A stretch of 64,000 bases of DNA from Amborella trichopoda. Its lineage: Eukaryota > Streptophyta > Magnoliopsida > Amborellales > Amborellaceae. The notes under the pieces were generated by a model that was not told the DNA's origin, made no database searches, and was given only the letters and a program-made list of their open reading frames with translations. Location: the NCBI RefSeq assembly GCF_000471905.2, contig NW_006499436.1, positions 5,530,619-5,594,618 of the forward strand. Direction: 5' to 3'. Below, piece by piece: positions 34,625-45,306 of the stretch. The translations under genes and the position numbers were made by a program. Every line of letters starts with the position of its first letter. Position 1 is the stretch's first letter.

Positions 34625-35400
34625 TTCTAAAAGAGCACGTAATTTTATTAATCAAAGGAGAACACAAAGACGGTTGCAAAGTAGAGCATGCAAAAATCTG
34701 CCCTCACATTAACCTCCCTAAATACATGTTTGAAAGCAACCACATGATTTACGCACAAGTCCATCACTTCCAATAAAAAATTTATCAATCTCTATGGTGG
34801 CCTATACACTCCAGAACACCAATTAATGACATTTAGAGAATCTCCTTCAACTTCCCACATTGTTGACTAAAAATACACCTTAAATAATTTAATCCCTTGC
34901 AAAACTGCCATTATCTCAACTTCATTAACGATTATTGACCCACACGGGCCGTAAAAAAAACAACAACTCCAAACTTGAAGGGTCACACACAACATCACCA
35001 AAACCTACTGGTCCAGGATTCCCATAAGAGGTACCATCAAATTTTAGTTTCACACTACCAAGTAGCGGAGGATACCAAACTCAGTGAATAATAGGTCGGT
35101 GCCCATACTGAAGCATAGGGTTCCTCAAATTAAGGCGTATATCAATCAAGGATATACCACCACCTTCTTTTGAGTTGGATAGCCAAAACCAAATATCATA
35201 GGTTATCTTCTCCTTAATACTAGCAATATCTAAATCTCTTTCATAAAAAATCCGTATATTTCTCAACAACAATCCATCGGCTAAGACCTTCTTTGCAGTC
35301 ACTCACTGATCGTCTCTTTGACTAACAGTATGTCCCAAAACGCTCCCTTCAGTAGTCAAAGCTGCCTACCTAAGTGGTTTTTTCCTTGTTCGTCCAACAC
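34625..35400 (-). mobile_element. LINE 3' fragment (RNase H) inside the copia element
   Basis: Minus strand: a zf-RVT-to-RNase H linker (35302-35081), then LKFDGTSYGNPGPVGFGDVV (first RNase H motif, about 34990-35050), NEVEIMAVLQGIKLF (Glu motif, about 34890-34935) and EGDSLNVINW (second Asp, about 34820-34850). This is the plant L1-type RNase H seen at 9040-9310, but from a different copy. It lies in the copia 5' leader/gag start region. I see no clear A tail or target duplication. Confidence 0.7.
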
Positions 35401-35501
35401 TCCTCATGGTAGTTCAAAAAGAATCCAGCCTACCCAGGAGGTTGGACAGAGATAAGGGGCAAAAAAAAAAAGAAAAAAAACAGTGCACTTTGATACTGCT
35501 T

Positions 35502-36256
35502 TGTTGGGCTCACCAAAATCGAGCCCTCTTGCAAAATTGCGGATGCATAGGATTGAATCCAGACATATGGGATAATACACCAAATTCATACGTGTGTATG
35601 AGTGAAAAATAACATGCAATAGTGAAAACAACATGCAACAAGCAAATAAACAACTGAGACCCAAATTTCATAGATCACCTTTTTCAGGCTATGGTCATGA
35701 GAGAAAGAGATCATATCCACTATTAAATAACGATTACAACCTCTTCCAAGAGGCAAGCTCTTTTGGGCTCTGTGATTTCTTCTAGATCATTTTTTCTCTC
35801 TAAGTTTTTTTTGTTTTTTTTCTGGAGGTTCTTCTTTTAGAGACTTTCTTAGCTATAATGAGATTTATCTCTCTTTGGTTCTTCTCTATCTAAAAGGCTT
35901 CTTCTCTTTGCTGAAAGCTTTTTTTCTCTCTCTAAATAAAAGGCTTTGTAACTCACAAGACGACAACCACAATCCTCTTTCACTAAAGAACCCTGGCCCA
36001 TACATGTGCCTTTTTATATGGAACGAAATTTTTTTTCACTTTATAAAAGAGATCTCGCTTGAGACTCCTTATTTATTGATAGTTTAGACTTGGTCAACAA
36101 AGCATTACATTTGAGTCTCCAAAACCGGCCTTTCTAATTGTGTAGGTTCTCCTACATGGGATGGACTCTCCCAAACGTTTATCATATTTAAATTACATGG
36201 GACAAACTCTCCCAACATTTATCATATTTAAATTACACGGGACAAACTCTCCCAAC
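35502..36256 (-). repeat. copia 5' LTR
   Basis: Plus strand TGTTGGGCTC...CTCTCCCAACA, preceded by a degenerate Met primer site (CTTTGATACTGC at 35489-35500). The right edge carries a 40-bp unit twice (36177-36216, 36217-36256), each ending CTCTCCCAACA and followed by TTTATCATATTTAAAT. Confidence 0.75.
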
Positions 36257-36272
36257 ATTTATCATATTTAAA
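36177..36272. repeat. 40-bp tandem repeat at the copia LTR edge
   Basis: Two near-identical 40-bp units plus a 16-bp partial third, differing at one base (ACATGGG/ACACGGG). Each unit contains a full LTR terminus (CCCAACA) and flank-like TTTATCATATTTAAA. Confidence 0.85.
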
Positions 36273-36862
36273 TCTACTTGGAGGAGGAGGAGGAAGCTAA
36301 AAAGTTGATTTAAGATAGACATTGGAGAATCAAAACTGACCTCCTCATGGTTTTTGGTTGGCCTCCCACTAAATGTAGCCCGATCGTATTCCATAAGGCG
36401 TGGATTACAATATATGGACTTCCGATGCATGCAATTTTTAATCAGCATTCAAATAGATTGCAGAACGGCCTGGAACACTTACTACAACTGATTGAAGGGT
36501 CTCAAGGAGTTCATCATTTGAAGATCTTGGGTTTCAAGAAAAAAAAAAAAAGCAAAAAACTGTAGAAAATAAAAACTGTAAAAAATACTTTATTTTCTAG
36601 CCGATACCTGAGCTTGGGTTTTATGTATTATTTTCTTTTTAAATACTTTTTTGTCTAGCCGGTGCTGGCCACTCACCCATGGCCGGGTTCTGTTCCCGGG
36701 TCGTGTTTTCCAACACGGGTTATATTCAGGAGGTTGTTTTAGAGATCAAGAAACTCCAAGGTGGGCAAGTTGAGAATGATTAAGGAAGGAGTTTACGAGA
36801 GAGAAAAATAGGGATGATAGAGAAACCAAATGCTTTTTATTTTTTTTAGTGTTTTAAAATAT
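36257..36862. other. Intergenic DNA with possible LINE ORF1 scrap
   Basis: A plus-strand frame at 36347-36565 reads SPIVFHKAWITIYGLPMHAIFNQHS, which resembles the WVRIxGLPLxxW core of DUF4283-type LINE ORF1. It is short and ends in an A-rich stretch (36540-36555). The remainder has no recognised content. Confidence 0.3.
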
Positions 36863-37239
36863 GGTGAGGTTTCTATTAAGTGTCAACCTTATAATATTGA
36901 AATAAGATGCACCTCATAGTTATTTTGGTGTCGAAAAGTCTTGCAATGGCATGAAAATCAATTGCGATTTCTAATTATAAAATTTGTAGTTCCAAAAAGG
37001 GTATCGATCAAGCTGATCTACGAATACTCAAAAACCTAGTAAATAGGCGGTTTAGATGATGTGATAGATGATGAACTATGTTTAGAACTTGAAATCTCTT
37101 TTTTTCGTATCAATGGATCTTGAGGTCAAGATGATCAATTTGAAGATTTTCTAGCTTCGGAATAACATTCTCCAATGGTTTTTTAGATAAACCTTACTTC
37201 TACGTTACAAGGTTTACACCTTATATAAACTTTTTTATC
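36863..37239. mobile_element. Small TIR element D (377 bp), MULE-like MITE
   Basis: Ends GGTGAGGTTTCTATTAAGTG and (reverse complement of right end) GATAAAAAAGTTTATATAAG match at about three-quarters of bases over some 45 bp. Flanks show the direct repeat TAAAATAT (36855-36862, 37240-37247). Its interior shares GATGATCAATTTGAAGA and nearby sequence with element E. No coding capacity. Long TIRs with an 8-9 bp duplication suggest Mutator-type, though hAT (8 bp) is possible. Confidence 0.7.
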
Positions 37240-39026
37240 TAAAATATAGATCAGCTCGGTTAACTGACCAACCGAAAATCCAATTTAGAGCGATTATCCA
37301 AAATGAAAAATTTTAAAAACAAAATTATAAAAAATGAAATATGTCGGAACCAGCCAAATAGTCAGGTTCCTGGCAAAATCACAGGTTTCCAAACAGAACT
37401 AAGCGATTCCTAAATCACCAAACCGATCCCTAGTTCTGTTAGGTAGGTCAATCTACACTAGTTTGCGATTCGGATTGCCGATTCCCAATGCATATTGTCA
37501 ATGTTTTCAACATTGTCTCTTTTTTTTTTTTTTTTTTTTATGTGATTTATTGGTAGAGGGGCATTTTGGGCATAATTGTCACCATAAATTCATTGAAGGG
37601 TTTGATTAAAAGGAAAACTATGGTTGGATAAAAGGTGAGAAAAATCTTTTAGTGGGGGTCCCATCTTAGGCATAAGCATATTTTAGTTGGCAGGTAATGC
37701 AACTCCCCTTTTCTTTTATGGAAAATGTTAAAATAAGGCCAGGGATCTATCGAAAAAAGTAACACCTTACTTCAAAAGTCACTCAAAACTATAGTTTTGG
37801 TTCGAAAAACTTTCAAAATGACTATCTTGACTTTGATAATTATGATTGTTAAAAAAAGTTAGGATTTTATGTCTTAAAAGTAATGGATTACAAAAAAAAT
37901 TATTTAAACCATCTATTTTCGAATGTTCATAGATCCACAAGATATGTTCCCTTTTTTGAGCTAAAAATTTTATAATCAAACATGGAAATATATTCTAGAT
38001 CCATCTGTGATATTTCCCATACCCGAAGTATTTTCTAGACATGATTTTGATGCGAGACTTTATTATGTTTTTTATAAGGCCTAGGCTCTGATGCGAGACT
38101 TTATTATGTTTTTTATAAGGCCTAGGCTCTCATAGAAATTGCATCCTTTTTCTATTAGGTGCAGGGAGAATGGGGATGCTTCAAATGTCATTTCAAGATG
38201 ATTAGTAATAAAATTCTTAAATTCAAGTAGTCTAAGCTGCCTGATCAAGATCAGAAGTTCAAAAGTTAATTTATGATATTGTGACTAAAATTATCTCAAC
38301 CAGTCATTTAGATTGAGCAACTGAGAATTAAAATCACATGTATTTTACACGTGGTTAGAGCCATAAAGAAATATTTTCATTTAGAAAATGATATTTTTGA
38401 GAGGTATTTGGAAAATGAATACTTTCCATAGGAAAGGCAAAATCAAAATATGTACCTCCTAACAAATATGATGGTGAGGAAAGAGATGAAGGTTTTAAAT
38501 CACCATTTCCTTTATAGATACTAAGATAACCTGGGATTAAGAGTGGCATTTTGAATGTCCCCCTCTATGACATAAGCTACTTGCAAGTGCAAACAGTACC
38601 CAGTTGCCCCCCAAAGGATATCCTTAGAGGCTATTGAATTTTATTGCATTAAATAAGCCTTCCTCTATCTCTCCCCCCCCCCTGCCCCCCACCCCAAAAA
38701 AAAAAAAGATTTTATTTTCTTTTTTATCATCTTCTTATTTTTTTTCCTTTAATTTTGGTTGATAAGCATAGAATTTGTTCCGTCGGCCTAAGGTGCTAGA
38801 ATAGAATCTTGTAACCACCAGACATGAGTTTGATTTATTGCATGTAATCAAGATTAATCAATCTCGACAAGCAAGGCCACATCATAAGTTCCTTCTAAAT
38901 TTCATTTTTTTGTGAGCATGGAGGTAGACACACCTACTTTGTTTGCATGGGCAAAAGCACAAGTCACTGGGAGACTGTACTATTCATTGTGTACAAATTA
39001 AGCTTCAATCAAGCCTTATTAAATTA
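37240..39026. other. AT-rich intergenic DNA, no gene seen
   Basis: Contains a T run (37518-37539), an inverted pair AACAGAACTAAG/CTAGTTCTGTT (37395-37440), the 41-bp duplication at 38049-38130 and a C/A-rich stretch (38670-38708). No coding signature. Confidence 0.5.
38049..38130. repeat. Perfect 41-bp tandem duplication
   Basis: Two identical adjacent units beginning GATGCGAGACTTTATTATGT and ending GCCTAGGCTCT (38049-38089, 38090-38130). Confidence 0.95.
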
Positions 39027-39517
39027 GCAAAACTTACTATAAGACCCCACCCATACATTTTTTTTTTACATCTCTCATCTTCTAGTTGTTTGATATAAGT
39101 GGACAGTTGGGATAACTTCAGTTTTAACAAGTGCGGCACTAAACGTTTAATCTAGATTTCATGTCTTAGAGTATTTTATTTTTAATTATTTTTTATGAGC
39201 TTTGTGAATATAAAATTTGGGCACCTAAAAAAAATATAAAAAATATTTTCTAAAACGAAAAATTCCAAAATACCCCTAAAAAGTTTAGGGTATTTTGGTC
39301 ATTTTATTTTATCTAGAATATTTTCCTTATATTTTTCATAGGTGCAAGCTTAAGAGAAGATTGGACACCCCAAATCTGATGGCATTTTCATTTTTAGAAA
39401 AGAAATTTTTTTAAAAAATAGTATTTAGGCATGACATTACATTTGGGACCATCTCAGCCGTCCATGCAGATCGGGACATGTAGGTAAAAGGGGTATGGAT
39501 GTATAGTAAGCTTTCCC
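39027..39517. mobile_element. Small TIR element A (491 bp), MULE-like MITE
   Basis: Left end GCAAAACTTACTATAAG and right end (reverse complement) GGGAAAGCTTACTATACATC form a TIR. Flanks are ATTAAATTA (39018-39026) and ATTAAATTT (39518-39526), an imperfect 9-bp target duplication. The core TAGGGTATTTTGGTCATTTT is shared with elements B and C. No coding capacity. Confidence 0.7.
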
Positions 39518-40003
39518 ATTAAATTTAGATTTATGCTGAGAAAAAGGTTAACAAGACTCCACTTTTGTAACATAAAGCCACAACAAACCATAAAATTTGC
39601 AGTTTTCATGCTGGAACACCTTAAATTGATAGTCTCAGCTTCAACAATTACGAATTTGAAAAATATAGATTCAATAACTTAAAATGTTACTCATAATGTT
39701 TTCAAAATTTTTAAAATCCATTAATTATTTTTAAAAAAAATCATCTAACTTTTACAATCAAGGGCAGAAATAGATTTTAATATGTCACACAGATTTCAGG
39801 CATCAAAATTGCATTTTTTTGCGGAGTTTCCGATGCCCGTTTTATGTATTCCATGTTACATGTCCATTAGACGTCCACTCCTAAAAAATACTGGGAATAA
39901 TGAGTACATCATCTTTAAAGATGGAAAAGAACAATACAAAACAGATAGAAAGCTATCTAAAAAAGAGGCCATTGATTTCATCGCATATTAAATATTCTTT
40001 AAA

Positions 40004-40391
40004 GGGTACGGTTTGTATAGAGCCTAGGCACTGAACAATCAAATTAGGGCCTACCTTCAAATAGTATCGACAACTGTGGTTTCAATACTGAAAGTATTTG
40101 TGACAGCCTTAAAATATATTTTTTTTTTATTTATAAAGTTTAAAGCTTCAAAAATAGCGTAGATCGACATATCTATGAAAAATTGAAAATCTAAAAAATT
40201 GACGATCCAAAAATGCGTTACAAAATACACTATTTCGAAAACTTGAAATCCATTTTTTCTCATGTCCATGCATATTGATGTCGAGATGATCAATTTGAAG
40301 ACATTTGGGCATCGAAACATCTTCTAGGAAAAGTTTTGAGGTAGGCTCAAATTTGATTGTTTAGAGCCTCGGCTCTATATAAACTTTTCCC
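40004..40391. mobile_element. Small TIR element E (388 bp), MULE-like MITE
   Basis: Left GGGTACGGTTTGTATAGAGC and right (reverse complement) GGGAAAAGTTTATATAGAGC start a TIR of about 54 bp with roughly 80% identity, including AACAATCAAATT and GCCTACCT. Flanks TTCTTTAAA (39995-40003) and TTTTTGAAA (40392-40400) agree at 7 of 9 bases. Related to element D by its interior. Confidence 0.75.
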
Positions 40392-40530
40392 TTTTTGAAA
40401 TGGGGTTCATACATTTTATGCAATAGGACTTCGTAGTCATTAGATGTCAAAATGGATGGCTTGAGATGTTTTATGAAGTTTGAGAATATTCTTTGAATTT
40501 TGAGTTGGGTCAATGACATTCATACAACTA

Positions 40531-40592
40531 TTTGATTTGAAATCTGAGGGACAAGAGCATATTTGATTTGAAATCTGAGGGACAAGAGCAAA
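40531..40592. repeat. 31-bp tandem duplication
   Basis: Two adjacent copies of a unit beginning TTTGATTTGAAATCTGAGGG and ending CAAGAGCA, identical except at the last bases. Confidence 0.92.
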
Positions 40593-40662
40593 TGTGACAC
40601 TCTTCTGTTAAATAAAATATCTTAAACAGTTCGCTGCTTTGGCCGCAACATATTTTCCATTT

Positions 40663-40973
40663 GCTCCCTCGGGGTAAAACTCATATTAGAAATATCTTTT
40701 TTACCCCAATTTTTAGAGATGTACCGACTAGAACAACCACTTTGAGAGAAAAAAATATTAAATAGGATTTTCTATGTGCCTAAAAAAACGATTAACATCC
40801 TACTATTGAACAAGAACGCTACAATTTTCGAAGGGCAAGATCTAGGTGTTCAATAACTTTGAAATCCAATTTTTTTTTTTTAAAATAATAACCATACGAT
40901 AATAGTTAGATGGACCCCAAAATGTTGGATAAAAAAAATCCTCCTGATTTACTCTTTCGCCCAAGGGAGTTGC
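40663..40973. mobile_element. Possible TIR element F1 (about 310 bp)
   Basis: Left edge CTCCCTCGGGGTAAA and right edge GCCCAAGGGAG are inverted matches. It shares with 41516-41808 the blocks ATATTAGAAATATC, AGATCTAGGTGTTCAA and GTTAGATGGACCCCAAAAT in the same order. TTG flanks both sides. Superfamily unclear. Confidence 0.45.
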
Positions 40974-42645
40974 TGTACAGTATGCCCCAGCTGGAGCTTG
41001 TTATATGCATAGAATAGTACTGGAAAATGACCTCCGGACCAATTTGTGGTTCTCCATTAAATTAAATAGTCATTCTTCAAATTTTGGCTGGAACCCATTA
41101 CTCCAGAATCATAGGACTGTACCCATTTAAAGAGATGAACATTGATAGCACCACCTATCGAATTTGGTGAGTTGATGCTTTTTGTCTCTCTCCAAGTATT
41201 AGCTGGTCGTATGAGAGCATAAACAATTCAATATTTAAAGGACGCGCAGTTTTTCCAGCCTTTTATCTTCTTTTATTTTTATATTTTTGTCCTTTTTTTA
41301 CTATATCTTTACTATTGATTCAAAGCTACATTATCTGAATTATTGGTTTGTAAAAAATCAAGATTCGTTTAGCCAACCTCAATTAGTTCGGAAATACTTA
41401 TGATGATGATGAAATAAAAACCATGGTTCACTAATCGAAAGTAGTTTAAGGGAAGATGTAAAATATAACATATCCTAAAAGACTTCCTTTTCTTTCTGGA
41501 GTATGTTATCTATCAACTCCCTCAAGCACGCTGAATATTAGGAATATCATTTAGATGCAAAATTATGGAGATGTGATATCTAGAACCCTTCAAGCAATCT
41601 CAAAAAATAATAATTAATAATAATAAAATCGCTCTAAATGTGCCTGAAGAAAAAGGCATTTTAAGATTGCACAAAATCATCCAATTTTTAGAGGGAATGA
41701 TCTAGATGTTCAAAAACTCAAAATCTAATTTTTTTCTTTAAAAGTCATCATCTAGATGTAATTAGATGGATCCCAAAATTTCAAGTAAATATGTAGTGTA
41801 CTCCCAAGGGAGCATATTATATGAGCTCAGGACTTTTAAAATCTTCAAGCGAGAAATTCATTTTAGGTTTGGAGTTTGGTTAGGATGGAAAATAAAAAGA
41901 ACTATGTTAGGTTCGGATGAGAAGAATAATTAGCGTCACCAAAAGTTTGCCACGTGTCCTTCAAATAAATGTACTAAAAAGTCTTAATCATATCACACGA
42001 TTTATTTTTATCTCACGTGTTAAAATATATAAAATGTCAGTTGTTTGTGTACCCTCATGTGTATGATCTATCAACTAAAAATTCTATTTTAAATTTTTAA
42101 ATCAAAAATTAAATTTTTTGCGTTTTAAATATTTATATAATCACATGTTTCTAAATTTTAGATTTACTAAATACTATTAAGTTTTTCAATTTTATGTTGG
42201 ATTAAGAACACAATATGTTCCTAAGGAACCATATTAGACATATTTTCAATCCCAAATTTTGGTTCGTGAAGATGCCACCCGTTGCTTCGTATTAGAGGAT
42301 CATTAAATGGCCAGGTTCATTATTGTGAGTTACTTTTTGCTCATTCCAAAAAATAACCGACCTTTTATTTATTCTAAAGGACTACTGAAAATACTTATAA
42401 TGATTTATATAATAATATACTATCCTTTTATGAATATTGCTATGGAATGATAATATTAATAAGAATGATAAGAAATACACAATATCTAATATTAACTTAA
42501 TATGACATTAATATATTAAGATAACATAAGATGGTAACATAATCTTATATAACAATTCTTTTATAGTACGATAGTATTATATTATAATAAATGTTATTAT
42601 AAAAGAAGACTACTTTCATGTTGATGATGTTAATAACATCACAAT
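40974..42645. other. AT-rich intergenic DNA, no gene seen
   Basis: Apart from repeat F2 I see no gene, TIR element or coding signature. From about 42370 the sequence becomes a low-complexity AT array of ATAATATTA-like words. Confidence 0.5.
41516..41808. mobile_element. Possible TIR element F2 (about 293 bp)
   Basis: Second copy of the F1 repeat in the same orientation: CTCCCTCAAG...ATATTAGGAATATC, GATCTAGATGTTCAAAAAC, TTAGATGGATCCCAAAAT, ending CTCCCAAGGGAG. No clean target duplication seen. Confidence 0.45.
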
Positions 42646-42659
42646 AACAATATAATAAT

Positions 42660-42831
42660 GTTTTTTTTTTTTGGGTAATTATGGGGAAAACAGGCCTCTA
42701 CCCGTTTTTTGAAGTAGGTTAAGATTTAGTTTTTTTACGGAATTAGTGAGGTGGTGATAGTAGTGGAAATGGAAAATACAACGTGGTAGCTGAGGTGTAC
42801 GTTGTACCATGATGACTCTAGCCCAGTTTCC
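42660..42831 (-). mobile_element. Short retroposon (172 bp, SINE-like) with 14-bp target duplication
   Basis: A T run (42661-42674) is the minus-strand A tail. The flanks are AACAATATAATAAT at 42646-42659 and again at 42832-42845, a perfect 14-bp target duplication. The minus-strand 5' end starts GTTGGAAACTGGGCTAGAGT. Its base composition contrasts with the AT-only surroundings. I do not see a convincing B box, so it may be a SINE, a truncated LINE tail or another L1-mobilised RNA. Confidence 0.85.
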
Positions 42832-42910
42832 AACAATATAATAATATTACATGTTATTATTACAATATAATATTCTTATGCTATAATCCCACACTATAAT
42901 GAAATATCAA

Positions 42911-43120
42911 TAATATTAATGATGTTGATGATATTTCATAATAAATATTTAAAATATAGAATAATAAATATTCACAATAATAATATCAACAACAATAATG
43001 ATAAATATATATCCATAATATTAATGATGTTGATGATATTTCATAATAATTATTTAAAATATAAAAATAATGAATATTCACAATAGTAATATTAACTACA
43101 ACAACAATGATAAATATCAA
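42911..43120. repeat. 105-bp tandem duplication in AT-rich DNA
   Basis: Two adjacent units starting TAATATTAATGATGTTGATG (42911 and 43016), diverged at a few bases. Confidence 0.85.
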
Positions 43121-43296
43121 ATATCAAATCTCAAAATTTAACAAAATTATCCGTTTGGAAAATTTTAGGTGTGGCACCGATCGGCCATAAGATGAGAGAG
43201 AGTAGACATTGAAAGGGACGACCACTGCAATCACCCATTATTCTCATAATTAATACTATCTAAATTTACTAATATATTTATTAAAAGAATAAAAAT

Positions 43297-43633
43297 NNNN
43301 NNNNNNNNNNNNNNNNNNNNNNNNNNNNNNNNNNNNNNNNNNNNNNNNNNNNNNNNNNNNNNNNNNNNNNNNNNNNNNNNNNNNNNNNNNNNNNNNNNNN
43401 NNNNNNNNNNNNNNNNNNNNNNNNNNNNNNNNNNNNNNNNNNNNNNNNNNNNNNNNNNNNNNNNNNNNNNNNNNNNNNNNNNNNNNNNNNNNNNNNNNNN
43501 NNNNNNNNNNNNNNNNNNNNNNNNNNNNNNNNNNNNNNNNNNNNNNNNNNNNNNNNNNNNNNNNNNNNNNNNNNNNNNNNNNNNNNNNNNNNNNNNNNNN
43601 NNNNNNNNNNNNNNNNNNNNNNNNNNNNNNNNN
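43297..43633. other. Assembly gap (337 N)
   Basis: Run of N ending 33 bases before the target duplication of element B. Confidence 0.99.
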
Positions 43634-43676
43634 TAGATAATTATAAAAAATATAATGTGAAAAACAAATAGAAAAA

Positions 43677-44187
43677 GACAAGCTTTCTACGCTTCCCCTA
43701 CATCATAAAAGTTATATACTTCCTCTTATCCAACTGTCCATTCGGAATTGAATAAGATTGCCCCAATCACAATGTCACGTCTCTACAATATTTTATTTTT
43801 AATTTTTTCTATAAACTATTTTGACACCAAATTTTGGACGTCCAATCCTCTATTAAACACGTACTAGCAAAAAATATAGAAAAACAGTATTTCTAATCAA
43901 ATAAAATAACCAAAATGCCCCTCAAAGCTTTAAGGGTATTTTGGTCATTATATTTTATTGAAAAATTATTTTTAATATTTTTTATAGGTGCACCCCAATG
44001 AGTATATGGCATGTACCAAATTTCATATGCATACAATTTGTATTAAGAATAATATAAAAATAAAATACTTTGAGATGTCGGATCTAAGATCAAACGGTGA
44101 GTGGCTCTCTTGATCAAAATTGGACGGCTGGTTGGTAGGGGAAGCATAGATCTTCTATGCTGTAGGGGAAGTATAGAAACCTTTACC
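43677..44187. mobile_element. Small TIR element B (511 bp), MULE-like MITE
   Basis: Left end GACAAGCTTTCTACGCTTCC and right end (reverse complement) GGTAAAGGTTTCTATACTTC continue CCCTAC as a TIR. The flanks are a perfect 10-bp direct repeat AATAGAAAAA (43667-43676, 44188-44197). Interior blocks (ATTGCCCCAATCACAAT, ACACCAAATTTTGG, GGGTATTTTGGTCAT, GATCTAAGATCAAACGGTGA) occur in element C in the opposite orientation. No coding capacity. Confidence 0.85.
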
Positions 44188-44639
44188 AATAGAAAAATAG
44201 TGAATTTTCGACATGTTCAATGACGTCAGATAGAGACGCAAAATTGTGAAAAAATAAAGAAAACGATCGGGCACCCAAGGTGTGATCGTCATGTAACTTT
44301 AGGTAAAATATAGATCAAACCATAATATTAGAGAAATACGATATGTATGTAATTTTGCCTTTTCTTTATGCTTAATAATTCAAGAATTGTATGATCTAAT
44401 ATTTGGTCATTGATTTGGTGTTGTTTTTAAATATATGTAAATACAAATAAGACCTTGAATTTTACCTTTAAGTACTTTCTCTCTCACTCGGGATATTTTT
44501 TAATTTTTTATAAAGAAAATGACTATTACACTCCCTTAACTTGCTACCACAAAAATGATGCTTTTGGCATTTGATTTCCTTGGATTAGTGATTTTTTGTT
44601 ATAAATTAATTTAAATATGATAAAATCTTCTTTGTGAAA

Positions 44640-44885
44640 CTCCTAGGTTTCATAAATAAATAAAAGAGAGAGAGAATAATCATGCAAGAATAAAAGAGAA
44701 AAAATAAATAAAAAACAAGGAAAAAGAAATCAATAAAAGAGAACTCCTGGGTTCTAATCTTTGGGGTCACCATTGAAGAGAGAGATAGAGAGGTAATCAT
44801 GCAAAAAAAAAATAGAGATAAATAAAAAAAAAATCCTAGGTTCTAATCTTTGGGATCACCATTGGAGAGAGAGAACAATCATGCC
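44640..44885. repeat. Three-copy GA-rich repeat, about 95 bp
   Basis: Three units carry CCTAGGTTTC/CCTGGGTTCTAATCTTTGG, ACCATTG.AGAGAGAGA and AATCATGC; units two and three are closest. Confidence 0.7.
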
Positions 44886-45250
44886 AAAATTGAAAAAATT
44901 TATATGTGGAATATGTGAAAGATGTGAGAGAGGGAAAGAGAAATCAAGAGAACAACTCAAAATCTGAAAAATTATCTAAAGTTGCAAAATTTAGTATAAA
45001 AGAGAGAGACATATAGATAGAAGTGAGAGAAAGAAAGGCAAAGAGAGAGAAAAAGATGTGATCTTTTGTAGGCAGAGAAACGAAGATAATGTAGGTAGAA
45101 AGAACATTCAACGAAATCAAGAAAACAACTTGAAATCAGAAACATTATCTAAAGTTACATATTTGTGCTAAAAACTTCTAAAAAATCTTACAATTATTCA
45201 ACTTAGGAGCAGATTTATAAAAATAATTTTACACTTCATGTATCTTAACT

Positions 45251-45306
45251 ACATATCAATTTTTCTTCTTCTTACATTACATATCAATTTTTCTTCTTCT
45301 TACATT
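45251..45306. repeat. Perfect 28-bp tandem duplication
   Basis: Two adjacent units beginning ACATATCAATTTTTCTTCTT and ending CTTACATT. Confidence 0.92.

Larger units (their letters stand above)
30092..36256 (-). mobile_element. Ty1/copia element, TNT1/Tork-like (fossil)
   Basis: A 3' LTR (30092-30422) and a 5' LTR (35502-36256) share GAGCCC..TTGCAAAATT and the TGTTGGG...CCCAACA ends, and differ in length. A polypurine tract (minus GGTGGAGGAGAT) abuts the 3' LTR; a degenerate primer site abuts the 5' LTR. Between them, minus strand: gag with CHCGKNGHIKKEC knuckle (33540-34340), protease/linker (33160-33400), integrase (32220-32840), RT (30890-31420) and RNase H (to about 30560). It is broken, with many breaks (well over ten), and carries a LINE fragment at 34625-35400. 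The poor LTR match suggests an old insertion. Confidence 0.85.
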
